A stretch of DNA of 64,000 nucleotides from a bacterium (lineage in GTDB: Bacteria; Patescibacteriota; Gracilibacteria; UBA4473), in contig JAACPJ010000002.1 in NCBI GenBank assembly GCA_009995455.1, forward strand, positions 186,001 through 250,000, given 5' to 3'. Below are positions 6,997 to 16,621 of the stretch, piece by piece (positions within the stretch are counted from its first letter, which is position 1; every line of letters starts with the position of its first letter). A program made the translations under genes and the position numbers. The notes under the pieces are model-generated. The model made no database searches and was not told the DNA's origin. It was given only the letters and a program-made list of their open reading frames with translations.

Positions 6997-7476
6997 CTAT
7001 AGATTCTTAGCGCTTTCAAGCACTTTCGCTTCCATAGATTCTTTATAGTTGTCGAGAGCTTTTGCCACCGTTTCGTCACTACTGCCTACAATTTGGGCCG
7101 CTAAAAGACCCGCATTTTGGGCCCCATTTATCGCAACGGTTGCCACTGGAACTCCACCAGGCATTTGCACAATTGAAAGCAGTGAATCAATGCCTTCAAT
7201 TGAGTTGTGTGATTTAACCGGAACCCCGATGACGGGTAAAGAAGTGTAAGCCGCTGTCATTCCTGGTAGATGAGCCGCTCCACCAGCCCCAGCAATAATA
7301 ACTTTTAAACCTCGTTCCCGAGCCGTTTTAGCGTACTCAGCCATGCGGTCTGGCGTCCGGTGAGCGGAAACAATTTCTATTTCGTAAGAAACCCCAATTT
7401 CGTCTAAAACATCCGCCGCTTGTTGCATAACGCTTAAGTCTGACTGGCTGCCCATAATGATTCCGACAAGTGGCAT
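6997..7476 (-). CDS. purE: N5-carboxyaminoimidazole ribonucleotide mutase
   Basis: Converts N5-CAIR to CAIR in de novo purine synthesis. The start is placed at ATG 7476, giving [20 protein letters not shown]; an upstream frame extension adds 14 residues without family similarity. Class I PurE signatures are complete: GSQSDL near the start, SAHRTPDRM (about 40-48), [13 protein letters not shown], and PVIGVPV followed by the [14 protein letters not shown] stretch. The 160-aa length is typical. PurK lies 490 bases upstream on the same strand, so the two-step bacterial PurK/PurE route is used. Confidence 0.95.
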   Translation of the reverse strand: MPLVGIIMGSQSDLSVMQQAADVLDEIGVSYEIEIVSAHRTPDRMAEYAKTARERGLKVIIAGAGGAAHLPGMTAAYTSLPVIGVPVKSHNSIEGIDSLLSIVQMPGGVPVATVAINGAQNAGLLAAQIVGSSDETVAKALDNYKESMEAKVLESAKNL

Positions 7477-7543
7477 AGTGTTTAAAATTAAGTGATTTAG
7501 TTTTAACCCAAAACCCAATAGAAATCAAATTGCTCTAAGGGGG

Positions 7544-7903
7544 CTATAAATCTTTTAAGGCTTGTAGAACGGTTCTGACACGATTTCGAATAGTATCTGT
7601 AAGTTGATACCCCTCCACGCTAAACCCACCTTCTGTCATCAAGGTTTGTGGCTCAGTATTTGGTGTTCTGCCTTCTGATACAGCTAAACGATGAGCGATG
7701 GCGGCCTGCTGATTTTCAACGTCTTGTTTAGTTTTGGTTTCTAAAACCGTTCCCGCTAGTCGCATGGCTTGGCTTTTAAAATCTAGAGCGTTAGGATCTT
7801 GCACTAATTCAGGGCAATTCTGTGCAATAAAATCCGCTAACCGTCGTTGTAAATCGATCTCTAATTCAGAATTACCGTTTGCTCTTAAAGGTTTCTCAGG
7901 CAT
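7544..7903 (-). CDS. Hypothetical protein between purK and purE
   Basis: About 119 aa from ATG 7903 (MPEKPLRANGNSELEIDLQ); a TTG at 7954 would add 17 residues. Mostly helical-looking, charged and soluble, with no Cys pair and no membrane segment. It sits in the same direction between purK and purE with short gaps, so it is likely co-transcribed with them. I do not recognise the family, and the purine context is the only hint of a role. Confidence 0.55.
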   Translation of the reverse strand: MPEKPLRANGNSELEIDLQRRLADFIAQNCPELVQDPNALDFKSQAMRLAGTVLETKTKQDVENQQAAIAHRLAVSEGRTPNTEPQTLMTEGGFSVEGYQLTDTIRNRVRTVLQALKDL

Positions 7904-7965
7904 TTTTAATAATATTTTCAAGCCTGCTTTTAAACATTGCGTCTCTACCGTCAATCAAAGAATTA

Positions 7966-9078
7966 TTAAGCGATAACTTTTAAATCAATATCAATCTCGT
8001 CTGCAATAGATTTTGCCTCTTCCACAGTATTTCTTAAAACCGTTACATGCGCCATTTTTCGCCCTGGCCGAGTTGTTTTTTTCCCATACCAATGAAGATA
8101 GACTTCTGGAAGTGCCAGCACGTCTGTTTCACTCCAAAGTTCGGCTTCGCCTTCGTATCCCATTTCCCCCAATAGGTTTAACATCACACTTGGCTTCGTA
8201 ACCGAAACCGGTGGTAAAGGAAAACCCATCACCGAGCGAATATGCATTTCAAATTGCGAAATACTGGTGCCTTCAATCGTTAAGTGTCCAGAATTATGAA
8301 CTCTCGGGGCGCACTCATTTACTAACACTTCCCCCGATTTGGTGACAAATAATTCTACGGCCATTATACCAACTAGCTCAAACTTGTGCGCAATTGAGTT
8401 CGCCATTTGAATACATTTTTTATTCAGCTCTTCACTAATTTGTGCTGGACAAACCACGTATTTAACCAAGTTTAATTCTGGGTCAAAATCCATGGAAACC
8501 GGTGGAAAAGCCTGCACCTCACCTTGTGCATTTCTGGCCACCATCACCCCAATCTCCATTCGCAAATCAACCAAGTCTTCCAACACCGAAGGCGCATCAA
8601 ACGCTTTATCAAAATCCGTCGCTGATTTTAAAATCTGCACCCCTTGACCATCGTAACCGCCTTTTCTCATTTTCTGAACAATCGGAAAATCGGTAATAGA
8701 AGCCTTATGTTTTATCAGTCTAAAGTCTGGACTGGGAATATTTTGATTTTGGTAGAACTCTTTCTGCAGCCCCTTGTCTTGAATGGTTCTTAAAACCTGA
8801 CTTGAAGGGTTAACGGCTTTGCCTTCCTTTTCCAATTTTTCAAGCGCCTCAACATTTACGTGTTCAATTTCGACGGTAATTACATCTACCGTTCGTCCGA
8901 AGTTCAGCACCGTTTCGTAATCATTAAAATCCCCTACCGTTAAATGCGCCGTAAATTCAGACACACTACATTCAGGGTTTGGATCGAGGAAATAAACCTC
9001 TACGCCTAAATCGATACAAGGCGTAATCATCATTCGCCCTAATTGTCCGCCGCCCAAGATACCTAGTTTTTTTTCCAT
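7966..9078 (-). CDS. purK: 5-(carboxyamino)imidazole ribonucleotide synthase
   Basis: ATP-grasp enzyme that carboxylates AIR to N5-CAIR for PurE. The start is ATG 9078; a TTG directly before it is not preferred. The N-terminus KLGILGGGQLGRMM is the PurK signature. EIEHVNVEALE, the ATP-grasp lysine region (FPIVQKMRKGGYDGQG), and the metal-binding NECAPRVHNSGHLTIEG motif near residue 255-271 are all present. The 371-aa length is normal. It leads the minus-strand purK-hypothetical-purE unit. Confidence 0.95.
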   Translation of the reverse strand: MEKKLGILGGGQLGRMMITPCIDLGVEVYFLDPNPECSVSEFTAHLTVGDFNDYETVLNFGRTVDVITVEIEHVNVEALEKLEKEGKAVNPSSQVLRTIQDKGLQKEFYQNQNIPSPDFRLIKHKASITDFPIVQKMRKGGYDGQGVQILKSATDFDKAFDAPSVLEDLVDLRMEIGVMVARNAQGEVQAFPPVSMDFDPELNLVKYVVCPAQISEELNKKCIQMANSIAHKFELVGIMAVELFVTKSGEVLVNECAPRVHNSGHLTIEGTSISQFEMHIRSVMGFPLPPVSVTKPSVMLNLLGEMGYEGEAELWSETDVLALPEVYLHWYGKKTTRPGRKMAHVTVLRNTVEEAKSIADEIDIDLKVIA

Positions 9079-9165
9079 CAAAGTAATGCTAGTTAATTCT
9101 CTTCTTCATACAAATTTAGAGATTTTTCTCGCCCAAAGAAATTTTATTTTTATAAAGTATTGTGA

Positions 9166-9558
9166 ATGAAACCTCTAAGGCACCTGGCCACATTCACCCC
9201 AAAAGCAATGACGATTGCCTGTCTTTCTGTAGGCCCCCCCAGTGCGGGTGCAGAAGAACTTAATTGGCAGCAACAACTAAAAACTCTTGAATCGCAATTT
9301 GCCAATGAATGCCAGTCACAGCAAATTACAGGTGAGGTAAATCTCGATCGTAATATCAATTTAGCCACTATCAATAATCAAATTGAAGCGGTGTTAAAAG
9401 CCGCTGGAGTTGAAGTGGTCCGCATTAATAATGGCCAAAGGTTTTATGTTACCGATCAGGTTTATAAAACCGGTGCTGATGTCGATCTAGTCATTAACGA
9501 CAAAGTCGCTAAACGTTTTCCCAGTTGCTCTCGATCACACAAATTTGTGTCTAATTAA
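9166..9558 (+). CDS. Hypothetical exported protein, 130 aa
   Basis: The N-terminus (MKPLRHLATFTPKAMTIACL then SVGPPSAGAEE) looks like a weak signal peptide with an AGA cleavage-like site, so the mature part would start near residue 30. The rest is soluble, with two Cys (about 49 and 120). No family was recognised. It is divergent from purK, and its 3' end overlaps the convergent epimerase gene by 24 bases. Confidence 0.5.
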   Translation: MKPLRHLATFTPKAMTIACLSVGPPSAGAEELNWQQQLKTLESQFANECQSQQITGEVNLDRNINLATINNQIEAVLKAAGVEVVRINNGQRFYVTDQVYKTGADVDLVINDKVAKRFPSCSRSHKFVSN

Positions 9559-10515
9559 ATCTGAACTCGTTTCTTTGATTTTGGTCTTATCCAGATTCTT
9601 CACTAAAGCCTCGATCCCCTCTTCAAGCTCAATTTTTGGGTCAAACCCCAACTCTTTTTGAATTAAATCAATATCGGCATATTGCCCGCGAACGTAACCT
9701 TCTTTAACCGGGTTTGGAATATAAATCGGTGCTACTGATTTGTCTAAAGCGGTATTAATGGTTTTAAAAATATCATTAAAAGAAGTGCCATCACCCCGAC
9801 CAATATTATAAACTTTATTTCCAAAACCTTCTGGCGTGTTGATCGCTAAATTCATCGCCTGAACAATGTCGGCTACATTGGTGAAATCACGAAACTGTTC
9901 ACCATCTCCGTAAATGACAGGTGGCAAATCACGGGCAATATCCCACAAAAATTGCGAAATCATATTAGCAAACTGCCCCTTCGCTTCTTCATTTGGCCCA
10001 TAAACAGACATAAATCTAAAACCAAAAATATCCATTTCAGGGTACACCTGATAAAAACACTTCGCGCAGTGTTCGTAACAAAATTTTGTCGCCGCGTAGT
10101 GATTGAGCGGGGTAACGGTTTGTGTTTCCACTAAAGGTAGAGGGTTATTCCCATAAAGAGATGAAGTGGAGGCATAGATAAATTTTTTCACTCCCGCTTT
10201 ACGAGCAAATTCGATCGTGCGCACAAAACTGGCTACTGAATTAATATAGCCCTCCGCCATTCCGTCATCCATAAACATGGGCGCCGAACTGGTACCGGCT
10301 AAATGAATGACGACATCAAATTTTTCACCACAACTTTCAAGATCAGATTTTTGGCAGGCATCCCCTTCAATAAAAGTAGTCCCTTCGTTTAAATTTCTTG
10401 GATCCCCCAAAAACAAATTATCTAAAGCGACAATTTCATATTGATTATTATTTAGGTTACAGAAATTTGATCCAATAAAACCTGCTCCGCCGGTAACTAA
10501 AACTCTTTTCTTCAT
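9535..10515 (-). CDS. NAD-dependent sugar epimerase/dehydratase (extended SDR)
   Basis: A 326-aa extended short-chain dehydrogenase from ATG 10515; a GTG sits directly before it. Residues 3-14 (RVLVTGGAGFIGSN) form the NAD-binding GxxGxxG loop. Catalytic residues are the STSSLYG serine/threonine (about 118-124) and YAATK (about 143-147). The late RGDGTSFNDIF and the YVRGQYADID substrate-side motif fit UDP-glucose 4-epimerase-like or related nucleotide-sugar enzymes. Probably supplies sugars for surface glycans. Exact substrate is unassigned. Confidence 0.85.
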   Translation of the reverse strand: MKKRVLVTGGAGFIGSNFCNLNNNQYEIVALDNLFLGDPRNLNEGTTFIEGDACQKSDLESCGEKFDVVIHLAGTSSAPMFMDDGMAEGYINSVASFVRTIEFARKAGVKKFIYASTSSLYGNNPLPLVETQTVTPLNHYAATKFCYEHCAKCFYQVYPEMDIFGFRFMSVYGPNEEAKGQFANMISQFLWDIARDLPPVIYGDGEQFRDFTNVADIVQAMNLAINTPEGFGNKVYNIGRGDGTSFNDIFKTINTALDKSVAPIYIPNPVKEGYVRGQYADIDLIQKELGFDPKIELEEGIEALVKNLDKTKIKETSSDLIRHKFV

Positions 10516-10532
10516 CACGGCGAATTCTAGAG

Positions 10533-10567
10533 TAAAAAAAAACGACTGTCACGAATGACCGTCGTTT
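10533..10567 (-). terminator. Intrinsic terminator of the YtxH-like gene
   Basis: On the minus strand AAACGACGGTCA and TGACAGTCGTTT pair around a TTCG-type loop and are followed by a T9 run. It ends transcription of the YtxH-like gene before the epimerase gene, which must therefore have its own promoter or rely on readthrough. Confidence 0.8.
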
Positions 10568-10591
10568 CTTAAAGCCAAAAGTTAATTTAAA

Positions 10592-11113
10592 TTAACTTTT
10601 GGTTACTTTCTCTACTTTTTTATTCACGGTTTTTTTAGCCGCTGTGGCTTTTTTATTCACTGTTTTGGCCGCTTTATCCACTTTTTTTGAGGCCGTGGCT
10701 TTCGCTTTGTTAATCGTTTTAGTCGCTGATTTAGTACCACGATTTAACTTATTTGTCGCTGAAGTTTTCAACTCTTGTGCCGCTTTAGTTGCGTTAGCCG
10801 CTACTTCTTCTAATTTTTTTTGCGCTTCTTTTCTCGCATCGTCTGTCATTTCTTTACCAGCGGCTACAACCGCGTTAAATTGATCTTTTCCAGAAGTCAT
10901 TACTTTTTGTAATTCTTCGGAATTTTTAGCCCATTGGATAGCGGCATCGCGCGCTTCTTTGTCGGCTTTAATGCCTTCATTAAATAAAGTCTTTAACGGA
11001 TTATCAGACTTAGCCAGTTCTGAACGAAGCTTTTTACCTGGTTTTTGTGCAAATAGTAAACCATATGTAGCTCCTATTACGACCCCTCCGATTAGTTTTG
11101 TTAAACCTTTCAT
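10592..11113 (-). CDS. YtxH-like protein with a lysine/alanine-rich histone-like tail
   Basis: About 173 aa from ATG 11113 (MKGLTKLIGGVVIGATYGLL); another possible start at 11146 adds 11 residues. An N-terminal glycine-rich membrane segment followed by FAQKPGKKLRSEL is the YtxH signature. The central part is a long helical region (about 45-115). The last 60 residues are nearly all Lys, Ala, Thr and Val (KATASKKVDKAAKTVNKK), resembling histone H1 tails. It may be membrane-anchored and bind nucleic acid or acidic polymer; this is inference. A clear terminator follows. Confidence 0.7.
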   Translation of the reverse strand: MKGLTKLIGGVVIGATYGLLFAQKPGKKLRSELAKSDNPLKTLFNEGIKADKEARDAAIQWAKNSEELQKVMTSGKDQFNAVVAAGKEMTDDARKEAQKKLEEVAANATKAAQELKTSATNKLNRGTKSATKTINKAKATASKKVDKAAKTVNKKATAAKKTVNKKVEKVTKS

Positions 11114-11287
11114 ATTATTAAAATTAGTTCCTCTTGGTTCTATCATTTAAAACGCCATTTGCAAGCATTTCCCCTTGCTATTTTGACCAAATTCAACTAC
11201 ACATAAAACCAGTGTTTGGTCAGTCTCCACTGTTATTTAAATCTGACCGAGCAAACTTAGTGCTAACAGATCTCAATTATTTTTCAC

Positions 11288-12601
11288 ATGGCTAAACATT
11301 TTAAAGCTCCAACAGGTACCGTTGATTTTTTGCCAGATTATCACGACTATTTCACCTTTGTTAAAAAGGTTATACGTCACCGATTTAGACAATCTGGATT
11401 TAGAAGAACTTCAACGCCCATGTTTGAAGAAACCGAAGTATTTTTAAGAGCTTTAGGTGAAACCAATGATATTACCGCTCGTGAGCTTTACAGTTTTAAA
11501 GATCGTCAAGATCGTGAATACACCCTTAGACCCGAAATTACGACGGGAATAGTGCGTTCATTTATTGAGCACGAAATGCAACTAGAAGCGCTGCCAAAAG
11601 AACTTTATTACATTGAGCCTTGTTTTCGGTTTGAAAGACCAAATTCAAGAACTAAACGTCAATTTTGGCAATTTGGAGCTGAAGTTTTAGGGGAATCTGA
11701 TCCATCGATTGATGCGCAAATGATGTATTTAGGGCATAGAATTTTAAAAGATTTGGGCTTAGACGATATCTGTGAATTAAAAATAAACACAATTGGAAGT
11801 CCGGCTGATAGAAAAGAATTTTTTGAAGCCTTAGCAAATTTTTACAGCGGTAAAGAACGAACACTTACGCCTGAGTCTCAAGAAAAATTAGCCCAAAAGA
11901 AATATCTAGAATTACTGGATCCTAAAAGTGAAGACGAAGAAATTTTAGTCCAAATGGCCCCTAAAATCACCGACTTCCTGAGTAAAGATTCACGACAGTT
12001 TTTTGATGATGTGCAAGAGTACCTTAACAGTTTCGGTATCAAATACACGATTGATTATAGCCTCGTTCGTCCGCTTGATTACTACACAAACACTGTTTTT
12101 GAATTTCATGAAGTGGGCAACAAAAATAAAGTACTAGTGGGCGGCCGTTACAACGGACTGATAGAAAAAATGGGTGGACCAAACTTAGGAGGTGCTGGTT
12201 TTGCGGCAGGAGTTGACCGCATTATTAGCCTTATGAAAACCGAAGGCATTGAAGTTCCACAAAAGGATGAGCTGCAAATTTTCTTAGCCGCCACTGGACC
12301 AGTCGCTAAAAAACACGCCTTACCGATTTTAATTAAACTAAGAGAACATGGTTACCATGCCGTTGGAGTTCTTGGTCGAACTTCTATGCAAGAGCAACTT
12401 GAACGAGCCCAAAGATTTAACGTGCCTTATACGTTGCTTATGGGAGACTTAGAAGTGAAAAAGAAACAGTTAATCGTCCGAGATATGGAGACGGGTAAGC
12501 AAGTTTGGATTGATCAAGACAAAGTGCTTGAACACATGGATGGATTGCTCGGAGCGCAAGTGAACCTAGATACCACGACTGATTTTTTAGGGCATAACTA
12601 A
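11288..12601 (+). CDS. hisS: Histidyl-tRNA synthetase
   Basis: Class II aminoacyl-tRNA synthetase charging tRNA-His. Motif 2 (CFRFERPNSRTKRQFWQFGAEVLG, residues about 110-133), the His-specific LVRPLDYYTNTVFEF (about 260-274), VLVGGRYNGLIEKMGG and motif 3 (GFAAGVDRI) are present. The C-terminal anticodon-binding domain follows (IFLAATGP...). The 437-aa length is standard. It starts an upstream-to-downstream pair with recR and has a free-standing promoter region of about 140 bases. Confidence 0.96.
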   Translation: MAKHFKAPTGTVDFLPDYHDYFTFVKKVIRHRFRQSGFRRTSTPMFEETEVFLRALGETNDITARELYSFKDRQDREYTLRPEITTGIVRSFIEHEMQLEALPKELYYIEPCFRFERPNSRTKRQFWQFGAEVLGESDPSIDAQMMYLGHRILKDLGLDDICELKINTIGSPADRKEFFEALANFYSGKERTLTPESQEKLAQKKYLELLDPKSEDEEILVQMAPKITDFLSKDSRQFFDDVQEYLNSFGIKYTIDYSLVRPLDYYTNTVFEFHEVGNKNKVLVGGRYNGLIEKMGGPNLGGAGFAAGVDRIISLMKTEGIEVPQKDELQIFLAATGPVAKKHALPILIKLREHGYHAVGVLGRTSMQEQLERAQRFNVPYTLLMGDLEVKKKQLIVRDMETGKQVWIDQDKVLEHMDGLLGAQVNLDTTTDFLGHN

Positions 12602-12653
12602 GAAGCTCAAACTAAGGCTAGTTTTTCTTTTAAAAGCTTCTAAAATTTAGGGG

Positions 12654-13259
12654 ATGCAAAATCTGCCCCAATCGATTCAAAACGCTATTGATGCTTTATC
12701 GGATTTACCCGGTATAGGTTCACGAAGTGCTGAACGCTTAGTTTTTAATTTATTGCGCAACGAAAGCGGCCTTGACCAAAAATTAGCCCTCGCCGTTGGA
12801 GCTTTAAAAGAAAACGTGCGAGAATGCCCGATATCGTTTAATTATTGCGATGGTGAGTATTGCCCGCTAGCGATTAGCCCAAATCGCAATGACCGCGTTT
12901 TATGTATCGTTGAAACCCCTATGGATTTACTAGCCGTTGAAAGAACCAGTGAATACAAAGGCCGGTATCATGTTTTGCATGGTGCTTTATCGCCTTTAAA
13001 CAAAATTGGACCCGAAAAATTAAGAATTTCCCAGTTGATTAAACGAGTGAATCAATCAAACGAAATTGAAGAAGTTATTCTTGCCTTGTCTGGTAATGTG
13101 GAAGGTGACGCGACGGCTTATTATATAATGGATAAACTGGCCGAAAGTTTTAAAGGCCGAGTCACAAGGCTCGCCCGAGGGATCCCAACGGGCGGTGATT
13201 TAGATTATTTAGATGCTGGTACTTTAAGCCGAGCGCTAATGGATCGTCGAGAATTTTAA
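12654..13259 (+). CDS. recR: Recombination mediator RecR with a degenerate zinc finger
   Basis: Works with RecO/RecF in loading RecA at gaps. The helix-hairpin-helix LPGIGSRSAERLVFNLL (about 18-34) and the TOPRIM domain (ICIVE-type LCIVETPMDLLAVE, HGALSPL, SGNVEGDATA, LARGIPTGGDLDYLD) are intact. The C4 zinc finger is altered: the region reads ECPISFNYCDGEYCPLA, so canonical Cys 1 and 3 remain, Cys 2 is Ser and Cys 4 is Ala, with one extra Cys between. Length is normal. It meets the glycosyltransferase gene end to end. Confidence 0.93.
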   Translation: MQNLPQSIQNAIDALSDLPGIGSRSAERLVFNLLRNESGLDQKLALAVGALKENVRECPISFNYCDGEYCPLAISPNRNDRVLCIVETPMDLLAVERTSEYKGRYHVLHGALSPLNKIGPEKLRISQLIKRVNQSNEIEEVILALSGNVEGDATAYYIMDKLAESFKGRVTRLARGIPTGGDLDYLDAGTLSRALMDRREF

Positions 13260-14090
13260 TTAAAGCCCAAGCCACGCTTTTTTCCAGGCCCGCCACCAGC
13301 GCACTTGCGGAATAAATTTAAACAATCCGGCCCAAACTATGATTTCTTTTAAAAGGGCTTTTTTAAAACCCACCGGCACAATTTTCACTTCTGGATGCAG
13401 GGCTTCAAAAATAAAAGCGTTTTGTCTGGCAGATTTAGTTTGATCAATCATCCGCCCGATATTTTGTTTGTCATCGTGGTACACTTTAATTGACGGCTCA
13501 TAATATATATTCAAACCATGCTGCTGTAATTGATATCCAAATTCGGCATCTTCAAATCCCCAACCACTAAATTTATCTGAGAAACGCAGCGTTCCAATAA
13601 TTGATTTTTTAAGCGAAATGTTAGCAGTATAAAAGTGACGCCAATCTGGTGTTCGCCCTTTGTCTAAATTTTTGAAATCAAACTGAGCGTGCGATTCAAG
13701 CCATTGGTGAAATGGATCATCGGCTAAACTTTTAGCCCAAAAAATTCTTCCTAGTAAAGCGTCTTGAGCGGCTGGGTATTGTTGGTGCCAAGCAAAAGTA
13801 AAACTTAACCAATGAGGATCCACGATCGTGTCATCGCCTAAAAAAGCGACAATGTTACCCGTGGCTTTATCGAGCCCTAAATTACGGGCACCACTGGCAA
13901 ACTGCTTGCTACCGGTTTCTAAAATTTTTACCCGAGAGTCATTGACGAAAAACCGGTCGGGCTTTTTCCCATCAAAGATAATCAAAATTTCTATATCATA
14001 TTGAACAATATTTTTGCTCATAAATAAAGACTCCAAAACGGGCTTCAATGTAGATCTACCGAGTGTTGGGATAATAATTGAGAGCTTCAT
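13260..14090 (-). CDS. Family 2 glycosyltransferase
   Basis: A 276-aa GT-A fold enzyme. SIIIPTLGRSTLKPVLESL opens the domain, ILIIFDG marks the nucleotide-binding strand, and the DXD-like GDDTIVDP (about 89-96) is the metal site. The later GWGFEDAEFGYQL matches the catalytic ED region of GT2 enzymes. No membrane segment. Likely adds a sugar to a surface polysaccharide or protein; donor and acceptor unknown. It lies 8 bases after a secreted-protein gene and probably shares its transcript. Confidence 0.85.
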   Translation of the reverse strand: MKLSIIIPTLGRSTLKPVLESLFMSKNIVQYDIEILIIFDGKKPDRFFVNDSRVKILETGSKQFASGARNLGLDKATGNIVAFLGDDTIVDPHWLSFTFAWHQQYPAAQDALLGRIFWAKSLADDPFHQWLESHAQFDFKNLDKGRTPDWRHFYTANISLKKSIIGTLRFSDKFSGWGFEDAEFGYQLQQHGLNIYYEPSIKVYHDDKQNIGRMIDQTKSARQNAFIFEALHPEVKIVPVGFKKALLKEIIVWAGLFKFIPQVRWWRAWKKAWLGL

Positions 14091-14098
14091 AATTCGGA

Positions 14099-15496
14099 TT
14101 ACTCACGAATAATAATAGGCCGAGAGTTTAAGTCTAAATTCCAACCAGAACGCCAGTCTTGTCTATTGCCCGCAATAACCGCACCCGAAAAATCAGTCCA
14201 AACCCAATCGGCTTGCTCTAGCTGACTTAAAGGATACTTAGAACCATTTTGAAAACTTTCCTGACGTAATTGAATCGCCGCTCCGTCATCATCCGCTTCA
14301 TTGGCACTGTCGTTTACTAAATTAGCAATTTGTAATTCCAAACCTCTTGAATCATTTGGTGGAACGACAAAGTCCGCTAACTCGATTTGAATTGAAAGTG
14401 CCTGGCTGCTGTTCCGGTTATCTTGCACGACAAAAATTTGCGAAGTAGGAACGCCAATTGGATTTGTGTCTGGCCCAATTTCTACCACTTTAAAATCGGA
14501 AGGAGCCAACATAGCCCCATTCTGTTTTTCTAATCCCATAACGCGCATTTCTAAGGTGGCTCTTCTTAATTGAGCTTTATTTTTGGACGATATATTTTCC
14601 ACACGCATTCGATAAAAAGGTTGTGGAGATAACGAAGGACTGGCAATTGCCACTTGCGGGTTTAGATGTGAAATTTTAAGCCCGGATAAACCGCGGGAAA
14701 AAACGTTAGTTCTAGAGGGATAAACTAAAATCTCGCCATAAGCTAAAGTGCCTTTACCATTTTTTGCCTGGACACCTTTTGAACCTAGTGCTGGATTTAA
14801 GACCCAACGAATACTACTGTTTCCGGCTGACGCGAGGTTCGCTTTTGGCTTAGCCGCGATTCCTACATTTAACTCTTCGGTTGAAATCGTTATTGGATTG
14901 GCTGATAAATCAAAATAAAGCTTTCCATCATTTGTGGTAACACCCGAAACGAGCTCGGAACTTGGCCCGACTAAGGTGTATTCATATTGGCTGGCAGCCT
15001 GCTCCTCCATTTGGGTTAGGCCCTCAATTTCATCCACATTATTCACAAAATACAACTCTGTCACTTCGACCGGATTATTCGTCCCACTTTTAAACAAATA
15101 ATGGGTAATAAACTTAAAATCATCTCCGTCTACAAGCGTCTGGCTTGTATCCACTTTTCTTTGTTCAATAATTAATTGGGGCACAATACCGCTCACTACA
15201 TTGCTACAAAAAGGAGCCACCTTCGCTTCGTTACAATCAAACAACTGATATCGAATAATGTTCTGGGCACAATAAAAAGCCACATATTTATTTCTTGAAA
15301 CCGAATAGGCGTCGGTAAAAACACGGTTAAAAATTTTTTCGTTGTTCTTAACCCAAGTGAATTGAGTTTTCCCGGCTGGAGTTACCACTAAAGGTCCCAT
15401 ATCTGAATCTTCACAAAAAAATTCGTGCACATCTTTTGCGCCTGCTTGAGACAGCATTACAAAGAAAGCCATTAAGCACCATAAAACTTTTTTCAT
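14099..15496 (-). CDS. Secreted protein, paralogue A (Cys-rich N-domain)
   Basis: A 465-aa protein with a signal peptide (MKKVLWCLMAFFVMLSQAGA). The N-domain has the pattern FCEDSDMG ... DAYSVSRNKYVAFYC ... FDCNE ... FC, shared with the 17191-18594 protein (CTDSDKG ... SGSRNRYLEFYC ... CPNE ... C). The rest is beta-rich with no recognised catalytic motif. It could be a surface adhesion or structural protein. No family name is recognised; the paralogy is seen directly. Confidence 0.65.
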   Translation of the reverse strand: MKKVLWCLMAFFVMLSQAGAKDVHEFFCEDSDMGPLVVTPAGKTQFTWVKNNEKIFNRVFTDAYSVSRNKYVAFYCAQNIIRYQLFDCNEAKVAPFCSNVVSGIVPQLIIEQRKVDTSQTLVDGDDFKFITHYLFKSGTNNPVEVTELYFVNNVDEIEGLTQMEEQAASQYEYTLVGPSSELVSGVTTNDGKLYFDLSANPITISTEELNVGIAAKPKANLASAGNSSIRWVLNPALGSKGVQAKNGKGTLAYGEILVYPSRTNVFSRGLSGLKISHLNPQVAIASPSLSPQPFYRMRVENISSKNKAQLRRATLEMRVMGLEKQNGAMLAPSDFKVVEIGPDTNPIGVPTSQIFVVQDNRNSSQALSIQIELADFVVPPNDSRGLELQIANLVNDSANEADDDGAAIQLRQESFQNGSKYPLSQLEQADWVWTDFSGAVIAGNRQDWRSGWNLDLNSRPIIIRE

Positions 15497-15534
15497 ACCC
15501 CACTAATTTAGTTTATTTACCGGCAAATCAAAAT

Positions 15535-16554
15535 CTAAATGACATTAACTTCAGCCGCTAGCTCAATCGAGAACCTGTCAGAAACCGACTGCATTATGTT
15601 TTTGGCCAGTTCCCAAATCTCTAAACCAGTGGCGCCTCCGTAGTTTACCAGTACTAACGCCTGATCTTTGTGCACTCCAAAGGTACCAAAAGTCTTACCT
15701 TTCCAACCCCCTTTTTCAATTAACCAGCCAGCTGGAACTTTAAAATGTGAATCAGACACCGCAAAATTAGGGATTTCTGGATGTTCTTTTTTCAGCTTTT
15801 CTAAAGCGGCTTTTGTAATAATAGGATTTTTAAAAAAACTACCGGCGCTCCCGAGTGTTTTTGGATCTGGTAGTTTTGCTTGCCGAATAGCCGTGACCGC
15901 TTGGCTTACCTGCAGAGGCGTTGGGGACGTAATATTGTGCGCCTCAAGCACGGACTTAATGGTGCCGTACTCAATTTTAACCGCCGGCATTTTAGACAGT
16001 TTAAAAGTCACAAAAACCACAATCCACTTTCCCTTCTCGGCATTCTTAAAAACTGAATCACGATACCCAAAAGCACATTCTTGTGCCGTAAAAACCTTTA
16101 ATTCGCCTGTTTGAATATTTAAAGCTTCAAGCTGCTGAAAAACATCTTTAATTTCGACGCCATAAGCTCCGATATTTTGCAAGGGAGAGGCGCCTACTGA
16201 ACCAGGAATAAGTGATAAATTTTCTAAGCCATAGTAACCTTGGCTAAGGGTATAAAGCACGAAATCATGCCAATTTTCCCCTGCGCTAGACTTCACTAAA
16301 ACCTCATCACCGACTTCAACAACAACTGGCTTTTCTAATAAGCTTAGCTTTAAAACCAATCCGGGCCAATCTTGCGTGAACAGCAAATTACTGCCGCCAC
16401 CTAAAATGAGTAATGGCAAATTTGGTTGCGATCGATACCAAGTAAGGATGGTATCTAAATCAGCCAGAGTTTGGACATCGGCAAAATATCGCGTATGGGC
16501 TTCTACCCCAAAAGTATTATAGGGTTTAAGCGAAACATTTTCTTGGGCAATCAT
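15535..16554 (-). CDS. murB: UDP-N-acetylenolpyruvoylglucosamine reductase
   Basis: FAD enzyme that completes UDP-MurNAc for peptidoglycan. FAD-binding signatures: NTFGVEA at the start, LILGGGSNLLF (about 49-59), and LSLIPGSVGASPLQNIGAYG (about 121-140). The catalytic YRDSVFK, the SAGSFFKNP serine, and a C-terminal Glu (ELAAEVNVI) are in place. It is of the long (type I) form at 339 aa. Its presence shows that the cell makes its own peptidoglycan precursors. Confidence 0.95.
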   Translation of the reverse strand: MIAQENVSLKPYNTFGVEAHTRYFADVQTLADLDTILTWYRSQPNLPLLILGGGSNLLFTQDWPGLVLKLSLLEKPVVVEVGDEVLVKSSAGENWHDFVLYTLSQGYYGLENLSLIPGSVGASPLQNIGAYGVEIKDVFQQLEALNIQTGELKVFTAQECAFGYRDSVFKNAEKGKWIVVFVTFKLSKMPAVKIEYGTIKSVLEAHNITSPTPLQVSQAVTAIRQAKLPDPKTLGSAGSFFKNPIITKAALEKLKKEHPEIPNFAVSDSHFKVPAGWLIEKGGWKGKTFGTFGVHKDQALVLVNYGGATGLEIWELAKNIMQSVSDRFSIELAAEVNVI

Positions 16555-16621
16555 ACGGCGTCATTTTAGTGAATGTTAAGTCAGTTGCAATAAAGGCACT
16601 CAGGTTGAGTTCCCTAAAAAG

